IMG/VR virus record: IMGVR_UViG_3300029826_000006 | Coordinates: 1 to 48,186 of that record | Strand: one strand, 5' to 3' | DNA from: a virus | DNA: 48,186 nucleotides | Part shown: positions 30,364-37,508 of the stretch, piece after piece | How positions within the stretch are numbered: the stretch's first letter is position 1 | How the letters are laid out: the number at the start of each line of letters is the position of its first letter | Notes under the pieces: generated by a model | What the model saw: only the letters and a program-made list of their open reading frames with translations | Told to the model about the DNA's origin: nothing | Database searches by the model: none | Program-made: the position numbers and the translations under genes

Positions 30364-30634
30364 ACTCCGCCTAAGGTCACAGACGCTACGAGCAAAAGCC
30401 TCGGTTGAGCGAAAGAAACTCGACCATGTTAGAAACTTGTATTATATGATAGAAGGGAAGTATTTAAAACTGAAGCATGAGTATGAAAACGTAGACCGGG
30501 AACTTGCCATGTTAGATGGTAGGTTAAAGGTTCAGAGTGGACGCTCTGGTGAAAAGGCACCTGTTTTGACGCTGGAGCAAATACTTTCAATCGCAAAGAA
30601 ACTTGGTATAGATATTAAGAATGAGAGTAGCTAA
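30350..30634 (+). CDS. Small coiled-coil protein
   Basis: This 94-residue protein is almost entirely a heptad-patterned helix (DELRLRSQTLRAKASVERKK through DRELAMLDGRLKV) with a short C-terminal LTLEQILSIAKKLGI helix. I chose ATG 30350 because GAGG lies 6 bases before it; an ATG at 30338 adds four residues. It may be an oligomerising accessory protein. Confidence 0.5.
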   Translation: MDIDELRLRSQTLRAKASVERKKLDHVRNLYYMIEGKYLKLKHEYENVDRELAMLDGRLKVQSGRSGEKAPVLTLEQILSIAKKLGIDIKNESS

Positions 30635-30645
30635 ATTTGATGACC

Positions 30646-30671
30646 AGTCCGTCAATTTAATTAACAATCTT
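30646..30671. repeat. Dyad repeat, copy 10
   Basis: AGTCCGTCAATTTAATTAAC then AATCTT, followed directly by GGAGACC, the ribosome site of the 35-residue membrane peptide. Confidence 0.8.
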
Positions 30672-30681
30672 GGAGACCAAA

Positions 30682-30789
30682 ATGCTAACTGACATCTTTG
30701 CAATCCTCGTCGTGTGTCTAGCAGTTTTCGTATTCTACTTCGTAGTTGACTGTCTAGCTACGTTCATTGCAAGTTTGTTCAAATTCTAA
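30682..30789 (+). CDS. 35-residue single-span membrane peptide
   Basis: The peptide is almost one hydrophobic helix (DIFAILVVCLAVFVFYFVVD, then CLATFIASLF). GGAG lies 8 bases before the ATG. Its stop is 19 bases before the next gene, whose ribosome site (GGAGAAAGG) begins in the gap. Its function is unknown; such peptides may alter the host membrane. Confidence 0.5.
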   Translation: MLTDIFAILVVCLAVFVFYFVVDCLATFIASLFKF

Positions 30790-30808
30790 ATGGAGAAAGG
30801 AAAGTAAG

Positions 30809-30958
30809 ATGACTAAGAAAGAACGTCAGCGGATGAAAGCTATCGAAAGAAGCAGACGTAACACCAAGGTCAAGATCACTAAGCGTTCTGCTGAGGATCT
30901 TGAGCGTCTGTTTCGTTATAACTTTAGAAAGGCTCCTTATGGAAAGTTCAAGATATGA
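30809..30958 (+). CDS. 49-residue very basic protein
   Basis: The protein (MTKKERQRMKAIERSRRNTK, then VKITKRSAEDLERLF) has more than a third Lys/Arg, suggesting nucleic-acid binding. GGAAAG precedes the ATG. It overlaps the next start by 4 bases (ATGA). Confidence 0.5.
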   Translation: MTKKERQRMKAIERSRRNTKVKITKRSAEDLERLFRYNFRKAPYGKFKI

Positions 30959-31140
30959 CCAAGTCTTACGAACCATGTCTTTGTGGTGCTCTCGACTGTC
31001 CTCACTGCTATCCAACAACTTGGAAGCGCAACTTGTTGTATCAAAAATGGATAGATGAAGCAGAAAGTCTTGGAATGGATCCTAATAATGAGGATGACTT
31101 CGAGCGTTACTATAAGGAAAATATCAAAGATGAGTTCTAG
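30955..31140 (+). CDS. Small Cys-rich protein, possible zinc knuckle
   Basis: This 61-residue protein begins with CLCGALDCPHCYP, giving a C-x-C-x4-C-x2-C cluster that could bind zinc, followed by an acidic helix (WIDEAESLGMDPNNEDDFER). This N-terminal cluster is common in small uncharacterised phage proteins. It overlaps both neighbours. Confidence 0.55.
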   Translation: MTKSYEPCLCGALDCPHCYPTTWKRNLLYQKWIDEAESLGMDPNNEDDFERYYKENIKDEF

Positions 31141-31276
31141 CACCTGCAATGACATCTTAGTAATTTTGACAACTGTTGTTTCACTTTACCTGGCGCTGCT
31201 AATAGCTGAAGATATATTCTGTATAGTAGCGTCAATGATTAGGAAATATATGGAAAAAGAAAGGAAAGTAAGATGA
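31130..31276 (+). CDS. 48-residue membrane peptide
   Basis: MSSSTCNDILVILTTVVSLY and LALLIAEDIFCIVASMIRKY form one hydrophobic span followed by a basic tail (EKERKVR). The ATG lies inside the end of the preceding gene and the end encodes GGAAAG for the next gene. It resembles the 30682 peptide in layout but not in sequence. Confidence 0.5.
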   Translation: MSSSTCNDILVILTTVVSLYLALLIAEDIFCIVASMIRKYMEKERKVR

Positions 31277-31596
31277 AACACAACAGAACTCCCACAACGT
31301 CGATCACCGAGCCCGTAAAGGAAGTCTCACTCGAGGTCTGCGAGCCGCAGATCAAAAAACTCTTTGCAGTAACTGACAGACTCGAAAAGCGCGTTTGTTC
31401 TATCGAAGATGAACTAAGCTGTTCAGTGTCTCTGAACTGTAACAGTGTTCCAGGAGACAACACTGGTGAACGTTGGACAGCTACTGAAGATCGAGCTCTT
31501 TGCAATACATTACAGAGACTTATTAGTAACTGTGCTCATTGGCACAATCGTTCAGAGCATGCAATTCGCTGTCGTTTACTCAAGATGCTTTCTTAA
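31273..31596 (+). CDS. Myb/SANT-like small protein with coiled-coil N-terminus
   Basis: In this 107-residue protein the C-terminal part (RWTATEDRALCNTLQRLISN, then RSEHAIRCRLLKML) follows the WT-x-ED...RS-x2-AI-x2-RL pattern of small Myb/SANT-like DNA-binding modules. The N-terminal half (LFAVTDRLEKRVCSIEDELS) resembles the coiled-coil proteins at 37988 and 41497, suggesting a shared domain. DNA binding is likely; the target is unknown. Confidence 0.55.
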   Translation: MKHNRTPTTSITEPVKEVSLEVCEPQIKKLFAVTDRLEKRVCSIEDELSCSVSLNCNSVPGDNTGERWTATEDRALCNTLQRLISNCAHWHNRSEHAIRCRLLKMLS

Positions 31597-31608
31597 AAAG
31601 GAGGAAAA

Positions 31609-31957
31609 ATGTGCTTAGACAGGCTACTTCCAATAAGCGATTTGCCAAAGGCCTCAGAAGGGTTTAAAGTTTATATATCCAGTAGTGGATCTTTGTATCC
31701 ATGTGTCGTTCACAAAGGTATTACTGAAAGCCTACCAACAAATAAGTGGATAAAAGCTAAAGATCCATATTTCATTGGTAGTCTTTTAACCAGTGATACA
31801 CATATTCCTTACCTTAGAAGGAGCTATAAATTACAGAGACAGACAAAATGAAGTAATTCATAGAGTACTATTCAAAGATGTAACTGGTTATGGATTGCAA
31901 GGAGGTCGTGAAGTTGTAGTAGCAGACAAAGTATGTATTATGGAAAGATCCTTATAA
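31609..31957 (+). pseudogene. Frameshifted CLDRL-type phage protein
   Basis: Frame one begins MCLDRLLPISDLPKASEGFK and ends at 31851. The family I recognise continues with a TLEGAINYRDRQNEVIHRVL segment and a V-VVAD-V-IME end, which here lies in another frame and stops at 31957. Deleting one C of CATATTCC near 31806 restores HILTLEGAINY in a single frame of about 115 residues. GGAGG precedes the start. Function of the family is unknown. Confidence 0.65.
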
Positions 31958-31972
31958 CAAGGAGGAAAAGAA

Positions 31973-32314
31973 ATGAGCACCATGAACGAAAGAGCACATG
32001 AAATTCTGAAGAGGACAGATTTTGATAGGGATGAAATTAGGTACTGTCTTACAAAGATAGCCAAAGTTATTAAAAGTCTCAAAGAAGGAAATTGTTCTGA
32101 CATTTGTCCTCTTCCACACCTGTGTATTGAAGATGAGTCTTTTTCACATTTCTGCTGCTCATGTAGCCTTTTCTATCTCGGAATAGAGAAACCAGGCTGC
32201 GGTTGCTCGTTAATAGAAAAAGGCCTCATCACCCACCACCAAGCAATCTGTGGTCTGTATCGCTTCTCTATTATCATTAAGAATTACTTAAAAAAGAAAG
32301 GTACCAACTCATGA
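31973..32314 (+). CDS. Cys-rich unknown protein
   Basis: This 113-residue protein has many cysteines (NCSDICPLPHLC, FCCSCSLFYLG, GCGC), consistent with a structural zinc site, and a helical start (NERAHEILKRTDFDRDEIRY) and end. GGAGGAAAAGAA precedes the ATG. No family is recognised. It overlaps the next gene by 4 bases. Confidence 0.5.
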   Translation: MSTMNERAHEILKRTDFDRDEIRYCLTKIAKVIKSLKEGNCSDICPLPHLCIEDESFSHFCCSCSLFYLGIEKPGCGCSLIEKGLITHHQAICGLYRFSIIIKNYLKKKGTNS

Positions 32315-32619
32315 ACCGATGCCAGTTCATCTACGCTGACGGCTCCAGATGCAAAGAGCAAACCTTCGCATCTCGCTTATCACCTGAGACTATCACCTTC
32401 AAAGGTGTATGCCCTACTGAAGATCGCGAAGTCATTCGCTCCTGGCATCCGGCCGAAGCTCACTACAGATTCTGCCACTACCATCGGCAGATATTAAAAG
32501 GCGAGGCAACTCCTGCCTTTACACCTCCTTACGACCACATGGCTAACCAACTTCGAAAGGTACGACTTCACTTCGAAGACCAGTTCTTAAAGAAAAAGGA
32601 ACGTGAACTGAATCGTTAA
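32311..32619 (+). CDS. Small Cys/His protein, possible zinc finger
   Basis: The CQFIYADGSRCKE start and the HYRFCHYHRQ segment near residue 54 supply four Cys/His ligands, like small zinc-stabilised phage proteins of 'CxxxxxDGxRC' type. The 102 residues end in a basic helix (FLKKKERELNR). It is the last gene of this cluster; a promoter follows. Confidence 0.5.
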   Translation: MNRCQFIYADGSRCKEQTFASRLSPETITFKGVCPTEDREVIRSWHPAEAHYRFCHYHRQILKGEATPAFTPPYDHMANQLRKVRLHFEDQFLKKKERELNR

Positions 32620-32648
32620 CGCTAATTAAAATTTTTCAATGATACTAC

Positions 32649-32678
32649 TTGACAATCAATTTGTAGATATGTTATGGT
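32649..32678 (+). promoter_or_regulatory. Sigma70 promoter for the 32740 gene
   Basis: TTGACA (32649-32654), 18-base spacer, TATGGT (32673-32678). Both hexamers equal those at 29511. Confidence 0.65.
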
Positions 32679-32739
32679 ATTTCCATGGTTTTGGCGGCCC
32701 ATGTCGAAGACAACTTGTAAACTACATCAGGAGGAAAGC

Positions 32740-33123
32740 ATGAAAAAGATCACTGTGGAAGCAACTGTCCCTGAAAAGAAAGATGCAAGTGGAAAGGTTA
32801 CACAAGCGGCTATGGCTGGAACTCTCACTGTCGACTATGCCGAAACACTCGACGAAGCCAAACAGATGTACGGAGAGGAAGCGGTCCTCTCCAATGCGTT
32901 CGCTAACTGGCGTGTCACGTTGCAGGCTGCGCTTCGTAGTGCTCTGAAGCGTGGTGAGACCGTCGAACAGATTCAAGCTCGACTCGGCGGTGCTAAGATG
33001 GGTGTCGCTGCTACGGCTGTCAAGATCGATCCTGTCCAAGCTTACCTGGCTCGTTTCGCTTCTGCTACTCCTGAGGAGCAGAAGAAGATGCTGGCCGAAC
33101 TTCAGAAGCGAGCAGCGAAGTAA
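32740..33123 (+). CDS. Small abundant-type unknown protein in its own unit
   Basis: This 127-residue protein is not named. It has a beta start (KKITVEATVPEKKDASGKVT), a helical middle (NWRVTLQAALRSALKRGETV) and a charged helical end (TPEEQKKMLAELQKRAAK). It has its own promoter, an AGGAGG ribosome site and a strong terminator, and its codons are biased to common G/C-ending ones, so high expression is likely. Its end recalls the 27699 protein. A DNA-associated or inhibitor role is possible but not shown. Confidence 0.65.
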   Translation: MKKITVEATVPEKKDASGKVTQAAMAGTLTVDYAETLDEAKQMYGEEAVLSNAFANWRVTLQAALRSALKRGETVEQIQARLGGAKMGVAATAVKIDPVQAYLARFASATPEEQKKMLAELQKRAAK

Positions 33124-33129
33124 TTTAGT

Positions 33130-33168
33130 AGCCCCTCTACTTTGGCCGCGGTAGAGGGGCTTCTTTTT
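33130..33168 (+). terminator. Strong rho-independent terminator
   Basis: AGCCCCTCTAC (33130-33140) pairs perfectly with GTAGAGGGGCT (33151-33161), a 10-base loop, then TCTTTTT. Confidence 0.9.
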
Positions 33169-33204
33169 AACCTTAACATTGTACCAAAAAGGATGAAGCA
33201 CGCA

Positions 33205-33230
33205 AGTCAGTAAATTAATTTAACAAACTC
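33205..33230. repeat. Dyad repeat, copy 11
   Basis: AGTCAGTAAATTAATTTAAC then AAACTC. It lies between the terminator and the 33252 gene at the head of the replication module. No promoter is obvious here, so this dyad may be where transcription of that module is controlled. Confidence 0.75.
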
Positions 33231-33251
33231 AAAATGGAAGGAGAAAAAGCT

Positions 33252-33494
33252 ATGAAAATAGATGGAATTACCATCTTTGCTGACGAAGATAAAGGTCCTC
33301 TAGTTTGCTCAACTCATTACATCCTCTGGGACAGTAAAAAGGACATCGTAGTCCGCATAGGGACTAGATATACAGATCTAGGTCCTATCACTATTTTCTT
33401 CAATGAAGCACACTTCATAGAATTTAAGAACTCTGTCGCTGTCGCATATGAAAAGTATCTCCGACTGAAGAAGAAAGGAGATACAGATGCCTGA
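33252..33494 (+). CDS. Small unknown protein before DNA ligase
   Basis: This 80-residue protein starts at ATG 33252, nine bases after GGAG; an ATG at 33234 has no ribosome site. It is an alpha/beta domain (ITIFADEDKGPLVCSTHYIL, then YTDLGPITIFFNEAHFIEFK). No family is recognised. It overlaps the ligase start by 8 bases. Confidence 0.5.
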   Translation: MKIDGITIFADEDKGPLVCSTHYILWDSKKDIVVRIGTRYTDLGPITIFFNEAHFIEFKNSVAVAYEKYLRLKKKGDTDA

Positions 33495-34335
33495 GTGGCA
33501 GCGGTGGAAAGGGATTATGAAGTGCTACCCATTTGAGGAAAAGCGTCTTCTCAAGTGGCAGCCGCCGTTCATAGTTCAACCAAAACTAGACGGCGACCGA
33601 GGACGTAACCTTCCTGGTGACTGTTCCTTTCTCGTAACCTCCGAAGAAAACCCTGTCTTCAGCGTACCTCACATCAATGAGGAGCTTGACCGCACTGGCC
33701 TGTGTCAACTGCCGCTTGATGGTGAGTACTATAGCCACCAGATGTTCCTCGAAGGCGGACACGAACTCATCCACTCCATCGTATCACGCACTGTCAATCT
33801 CCACCCTCGACACAAGGAGATGGAATTCTGGGTATTCGATCTAAAATATCCAACTAAGGACCAACTCACTCGTCAGTGTGAAGTTAGCAAACTACCTGAA
33901 CACCTCAAGCACATCAAGAAGGTCCCATTCTGGATCTGCGACACTTTAGATGACATCAAGCGTGTGTATGACACAGTTGTTAACCAAGGCTTCGAAGGCA
34001 TCATAGTGCGTAATCTCTATGGACTGTACCAAGACAAGCGCTCTACTATGCTAATGAAGTTCAAACCGAAGAAAAAAGATGACTATGTCATCTGTGGGTG
34101 GAAAGAGGAAGTTTCTGCAGATGGCATTCCTAAAGGCCGCATCGGATCTTTGCTCATGTCTTCGCAAACAGGTGATGAATTTAGTGTCAGCGCCGGACTT
34201 GACGTTGAAGAGAAAGAACGTCTCTGGGAAATTCGTGGTTTGCTCAAAGGCATGACTGCTACTGTCCACTATCAACACCTAACTAATCGTGGAGTACCTA
34301 AAGGAACCTTTGACTTGGAGGTGCATTATGTTTGA
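33487..34335 (+). CDS. ATP-dependent DNA ligase
   Basis: This 282-residue ligase has the adenylation motif KLDGDR at residues 33-38 (K33 the nucleotide-linked lysine). LDGEY near 79 and EFWVFDLKYP near 113 form the middle motifs, EGIIVRN near 169 is motif IV, and MLMKFKPKK near 188 is motif V. The last ~80 residues form the OB-fold domain. The size is typical of minimal phage ligases without a DNA-binding domain. It seals nicks during phage replication. A GGAG lies 7 bases upstream. Confidence 0.9.
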   Translation: MPEWQRWKGIMKCYPFEEKRLLKWQPPFIVQPKLDGDRGRNLPGDCSFLVTSEENPVFSVPHINEELDRTGLCQLPLDGEYYSHQMFLEGGHELIHSIVSRTVNLHPRHKEMEFWVFDLKYPTKDQLTRQCEVSKLPEHLKHIKKVPFWICDTLDDIKRVYDTVVNQGFEGIIVRNLYGLYQDKRSTMLMKFKPKKKDDYVICGWKEEVSADGIPKGRIGSLLMSSQTGDEFSVSAGLDVEEKERLWEIRGLLKGMTATVHYQHLTNRGVPKGTFDLEVHYV

Positions 34336-34660
34336 GAAACGTGAGTTCTACATTGCTGGAGTACAGTATCATGAAATGAAGAATGTAATCGGCACGCTTG
34401 AAGAAGGCGACTCACTCGACCTAATTTCTGAACCTAGCAACAGGTATGATCCTAATGCTGTTCGCATCGAGGTCATACACTTGGGAGCTTCTGTCATGCT
34501 CGGATACGTACCGAGGAAGTTCTCTCCAGAAGTACGCGCCGCTCTCGACATTGGAACTGATCTCCACTGTCAAATAACTCGACTCAGTCCTGCTGCCAAA
34601 CCCTGGGAACAGTGTATGGTCTGCATCGAGGAATTAGAGGAGGAGGAAGAAGATGCCTAA
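34328..34660 (+). CDS. HIRAN domain protein
   Basis: The whole 110-residue protein is a HIRAN domain. FYIAGVQYHEM is the first strand, LISEPSNRYDPNAVRIEV the conserved E-P-x-N-x-Y-D-x-N-A core, and LGYVPRKFSPEVRAAL the following helix. HIRAN domains bind 3' DNA ends in fork-remodelling enzymes. A standalone copy beside ligase suggests binding of damaged or stalled replication ends. It starts at ATG 34328 after GGAGG and overlaps the ligase stop by 8 bases. The C-terminus is acidic. Confidence 0.8.
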   Translation: MFEKREFYIAGVQYHEMKNVIGTLEEGDSLDLISEPSNRYDPNAVRIEVIHLGASVMLGYVPRKFSPEVRAALDIGTDLHCQITRLSPAAKPWEQCMVCIEELEEEEEDA

Positions 34661-35006
34661 ATTCGTTTACTGCGCTGTCTGTGGTTTTAGATCTCCTGTG
34701 GTTCGCAAAGCAGTTCCTAGCATCGGCCGAATCATAGATCTCATCGAGCCTCATGAGTGCTCCGTAGATCCTATTCCTCTTGATCTCGAGCCTCTAACTG
34801 TTCCTATCCCTTCCGAGGCTCTTAACAAAGATGACAACAAGTTCGTAAACAAATTGAACGATCTCATTCGTCGACCTTCTGGTATCACTTCAGTTGTTTT
34901 ACAGGACAGAAGAGAAGAAAAAGCTGAAGTCAAATCAACTGTGCCTGACAACATCTTCAAACAGATCATGAACATGAAGGGAGATTCAGAGGATGAAGTG
35001 TCCTGA
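34653..35006 (+). CDS. Small protein with N-terminal CxxC
   Basis: This 117-residue protein has one YCAVCGF zinc-knuckle-like pair at the start and a lone Cys near 36 that could complete a partial site. The rest is proline-rich, then charged and helical. GGAGGAGGAAGAAG precedes the ATG. It overlaps both neighbours. Its family and function are not recognised. Confidence 0.5.
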   Translation: MPKFVYCAVCGFRSPVVRKAVPSIGRIIDLIEPHECSVDPIPLDLEPLTVPIPSEALNKDDNKFVNKLNDLIRRPSGITSVVLQDRREEKAEVKSTVPDNIFKQIMNMKGDSEDEVS

Positions 35007-35172
35007 ATGCGGCTATGATCTCTATTCTGTCCTACGCAAAGTGAAGAACCACATAGTGCGCGAACTCGAGTGTCCAAACTGCGACTATCAAACAACCTGT
35101 GGCAAAAAGCCTGCTGAGACGAAAGATCTAAATGATGCCAAAGGTCTATGTAGTAAACAAAAGCAACCATGA
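34993..35172 (+). CDS. 59-residue zinc-ribbon protein
   Basis: The paired knuckles CPECGYDL (near residue 3) and CPNCDYQT (near 27) form a classic C-x2-C...C-x2-C zinc ribbon. It overlaps the preceding gene by 14 bases and the next by 41. Zinc ribbons of this size often bind DNA or partner enzymes in phage replication modules. Confidence 0.6.
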   Translation: MKCPECGYDLYSVLRKVKNHIVRELECPNCDYQTTCGKKPAETKDLNDAKGLCSKQKQP

Positions 35173-35425
35173 CTTCAGCCCTGCGCTGAAATACGGAGAC
35201 ATTGTGTTCCTCTCCGAAGGCACCATGAACCGTTATGCTACTAACAACATGTTCAGGTCCTTCGGAGAGGCTCTTGAAGGTTCGAGCGCTGAAGACTACA
35301 TCGTTCCGTGCAGTCTCAACGTGATGAACTCAATCGCTTGTGCTATCTTCGCACGAAAGCATGGGACACTTAATCTTCTTCTATTCAAAGACGGAAGGTA
35401 CATAGAAAGGAATCACATACTGTGA
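35132..35425 (+). CDS. Conserved phage protein, unknown function
   Basis: This 97-residue alpha/beta protein (VYVVNKSNHDFSPALKYGDI, then FLSEGTMNRYATNNMFRSF) is a type I recognise from replication regions of other phages, named only hypothetical. ATG at 35132 or 35135 could start it. The stop overlaps the GTG of the nuclease (CTGTGA), indicating coupling with that gene. Confidence 0.55.
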   Translation: MMPKVYVVNKSNHDFSPALKYGDIVFLSEGTMNRYATNNMFRSFGEALEGSSAEDYIVPCSLNVMNSIACAIFARKHGTLNLLLFKDGRYIERNHIL

Positions 35426-36405
35426 ACATTCCTGAGCACTCATCTTGGTCCATAAAGGACTCATCAAAGCTCGAAACATTCCAGCGATGTCCTAGGGCAT
35501 TCTTCTATGAATACATCTTAGGCTGGCGTCTGGATGTCCCTGCACATGACGCATACTTTGGTGAGTCCTTTCACAAAGCCCGTGAGCATCAACTAACCTA
35601 CGGCTACGAAGACATCCAAGGAGCCTACAACGCTTTCGTCGGGCACTATCGTCAAGAGTTTGGCCCTGAAACTGATGACCTTTACAAACCGAAGAATCCT
35701 ATCGGTGCTCTTCTTGCTATTCAGAAGTTCGCTGAGGAGCGTAAGGTAGACTTGTACGAAAATGATGTTGTCGTCCTCGATGGTGTGAAGATGTTGGAAA
35801 TCTCTGGCACTGTACCAGTTGATGAAAAGCGCTCGCTTCACTACCGAATGGACTCTATCATGCAACGAAAAGAAGACGGTCGCATCTTCAGCTGGGACCA
35901 TAAAACTACAAAGCGACTCTCTCGAATGTGGCGGGAGAAGTTCCACCTCTCCCTCCAAAATGGAACTTACACTCACTGCATGTACTGTATGTTTCCTATC
36001 GAACAAGTCCTTGGACTTGAGTTCTGCGGCACTTGCTTCGAATACCTCAGTCGCAACTCCAAAACTCGTTCAGCTGGCTACCACGTTACCTTCGAACGAG
36101 TTCCTGCTTTCAAAACTCCTGAGCAGATGAATACCTGGCTTTGGAATGTGAATGACTTACTCGATAACATCGAGAGGGAAATGGACCGTCTTTATCATTC
36201 AAGCGAAGATGACACTGTAATGATGGCATTTCCCATGAACACTACCAGCTGCACCGACTTCTTCGGCTGTCCTTATCACGACTTCTGCCTAGCTTGGCAA
36301 AACCCTCTTCAACAGTGCTATTGTGTACCACTCGGTTTTCGCACCGAGTACTGGGACCCATCAAAGATGGAAACGACAGTTAAAAAAGACCTTAAGTGGA
36401 GGTAA
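35422..36405 (+). CDS. PD-(D/E)XK nuclease with Cas4/RecB-like iron-sulfur cysteines
   Basis: This 327-residue protein starts at GTG 35422. SKLETFQRCPRAFFYEYIL gives the first cysteine and conserved helix. GESFHKAREHQL contains the early histidine, and HYRMDSIM with FSWDHKTTK supplies the D...D-x-K catalytic core. Late cysteines in TSCTDFFGCPYHDFC complete a four-Cys cluster of the 4Fe-4S type in Cas4, AddB and related exonucleases. It probably processes DNA ends for recombination with the neighbouring ATPase. No helicase domain is attached. Confidence 0.8.
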   Translation: MNIPEHSSWSIKDSSKLETFQRCPRAFFYEYILGWRLDVPAHDAYFGESFHKAREHQLTYGYEDIQGAYNAFVGHYRQEFGPETDDLYKPKNPIGALLAIQKFAEERKVDLYENDVVVLDGVKMLEISGTVPVDEKRSLHYRMDSIMQRKEDGRIFSWDHKTTKRLSRMWREKFHLSLQNGTYTHCMYCMFPIEQVLGLEFCGTCFEYLSRNSKTRSAGYHVTFERVPAFKTPEQMNTWLWNVNDLLDNIEREMDRLYHSSEDDTVMMAFPMNTTSCTDFFGCPYHDFCLAWQNPLQQCYCVPLGFRTEYWDPSKMETTVKKDLKWR

Positions 36406-36408
36406 TCA

Positions 36409-36576
36409 GTGGATAAGGAAAAACATATAGAGAGACACAAAGAACTACATAAAGCACTTGACGAATTAGTTGCGGACTTTATAGCTAATACTGGAAGATA
36501 TATAACTAAAACTACTATTTATGGATTACTGAAGTGGTCATCTGAACAAACTAAAAACCCACAAGGAGATGATTAA
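36409..36576 (+). CDS. Conserved 55-residue phage protein
   Basis: Starts at GTG 36409, six bases after GGAGG, and ends one base into the next ATG (TAATG). The protein (ERHKELHKALDELVADFIAN, then TGRYITKTTIYGLLKWSSEQ) matches a small type common in phages: ERHxxLHxALDELxADxxxxTG...K-T-x2-x-L-x2-W-S. Function is unknown. Confidence 0.65.
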   Translation: MDKEKHIERHKELHKALDELVADFIANTGRYITKTTIYGLLKWSSEQTKNPQGDD

Positions 36577-37409
36577 TGGCTTACGACTACACCAACGAAC
36601 TTGACAAAGTTCGCAATTACTACGCCGGCGACCCTCTCCAAAAGCGCTTCTCTGCTCTCATCACCGGGGAAACTAACGCTGGCAAAACCTTTCTCCTCAG
36701 GACTGCACGAAAGCCTATTCACATAGACTCGTTCGATCCTGGTGGAACCAAGTGTCTCAAGGACCTAATTGAAAGAGGCGAAGTCATCGCTGACACACAG
36801 TGGGAAGCCGACGATCCGTTCTCTCCTGCTACTTTCGCTAAGTGGAAGCGTGCCATTGATCTCCGACTTCAAATCAAATACTTCGATCACTTCGGAACTT
36901 ACTGCATCGACAGTGCTACAACCTTCGGCGATGCAGTAATGAACGATGTGCTCAACAGCCGCTCTCGAGCTGGCGAAACTCCTATGCGTAATCGTGACTA
37001 TATGCCTCAGAAAACGGAGATGTCTAACTACATCAAAAAACTGATGAGGATACCTTGTGACTTCATCTTAACAGGTCATCTCCGAGAGAATCGCAAGGTC
37101 CTCTCCATCGACTCTAGCACTGGCATAGTTCGTGAAGAAGTCAACTACCGTTTCTACACCACTGGCCAAGCAGTCGTAACTATCCCTCTCTTATTTGACG
37201 AGATCTATGTCATAGTCGGCAAAGAAGGCCGTAACGGTCCTGAACGCAAAATGCTCATTGACTCTCTCGGCACTTACATAGCTCGGTCTCGGCTGAAGCA
37301 GGCTGGAAAACTTGATGCAGTTGAAGAGCCAGACATTAAGAAGATCCTCAGAAAAGCTGGCCTTACCTGGGATGACAAACCTGCACTTCCAAATGAGACC
37401 GTTAAATAA
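36576..37409 (+). CDS. Sak4-like RecA-fold ATPase
   Basis: This 277-residue protein has Walker A GETNAGKT at residues 31-38, a Walker-B-like strand (YCIDSATTF near 110) and FILTGHLREN near 163, fitting the AAA_24 / Sak4 single-strand annealing-related ATPases of phages. Together with the adjacent nuclease and ssDNA-binding protein it makes a recombination set. The last codons (NETVK, stop) are formed by dyad copy 12. Confidence 0.8.
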   Translation: MAYDYTNELDKVRNYYAGDPLQKRFSALITGETNAGKTFLLRTARKPIHIDSFDPGGTKCLKDLIERGEVIADTQWEADDPFSPATFAKWKRAIDLRLQIKYFDHFGTYCIDSATTFGDAVMNDVLNSRSRAGETPMRNRDYMPQKTEMSNYIKKLMRIPCDFILTGHLRENRKVLSIDSSTGIVREEVNYRFYTTGQAVVTIPLLFDEIYVIVGKEGRNGPERKMLIDSLGTYIARSRLKQAGKLDAVEEPDIKKILRKAGLTWDDKPALPNETVK

Positions 37410-37420
37410 ATTAACCGACT
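37396..37420. repeat. Dyad repeat, copy 12
   Basis: AGACCGTTAAATAAATTAAC then CGACT. It overlaps the stop of the Sak4-like gene. AAAAAAGGAGGTG follows, a strong ribosome site with no gene behind it (next codons give at most a three-codon frame). Confidence 0.8.
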
Positions 37421-37460
37421 AAAAAAGGAGGTGAATTTGCGCTAACTAATTGTGTTAAAA

Positions 37461-37485
37461 AGTCCGTCAATTAATTTAACAATCT
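37461..37485. repeat. Dyad repeat, copy 13
   Basis: AGTCCGTCAATTAATTTAAC then AATCT. It lies 40 bases from copy 12 and just upstream of the ssDNA-binding gene; the TCCGTCAA...AACAATCT form is shared with copy 10. Confidence 0.8.
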
Positions 37486-37508
37486 ATTTCCAAAAAGGAG
37501 AAACACCA

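Noticed and set aside
31173-31200. TTGACA-containing promoter at 31171
   Set aside because: It is inside the 31130 peptide gene with no acceptable -10 at 16-18 bases.
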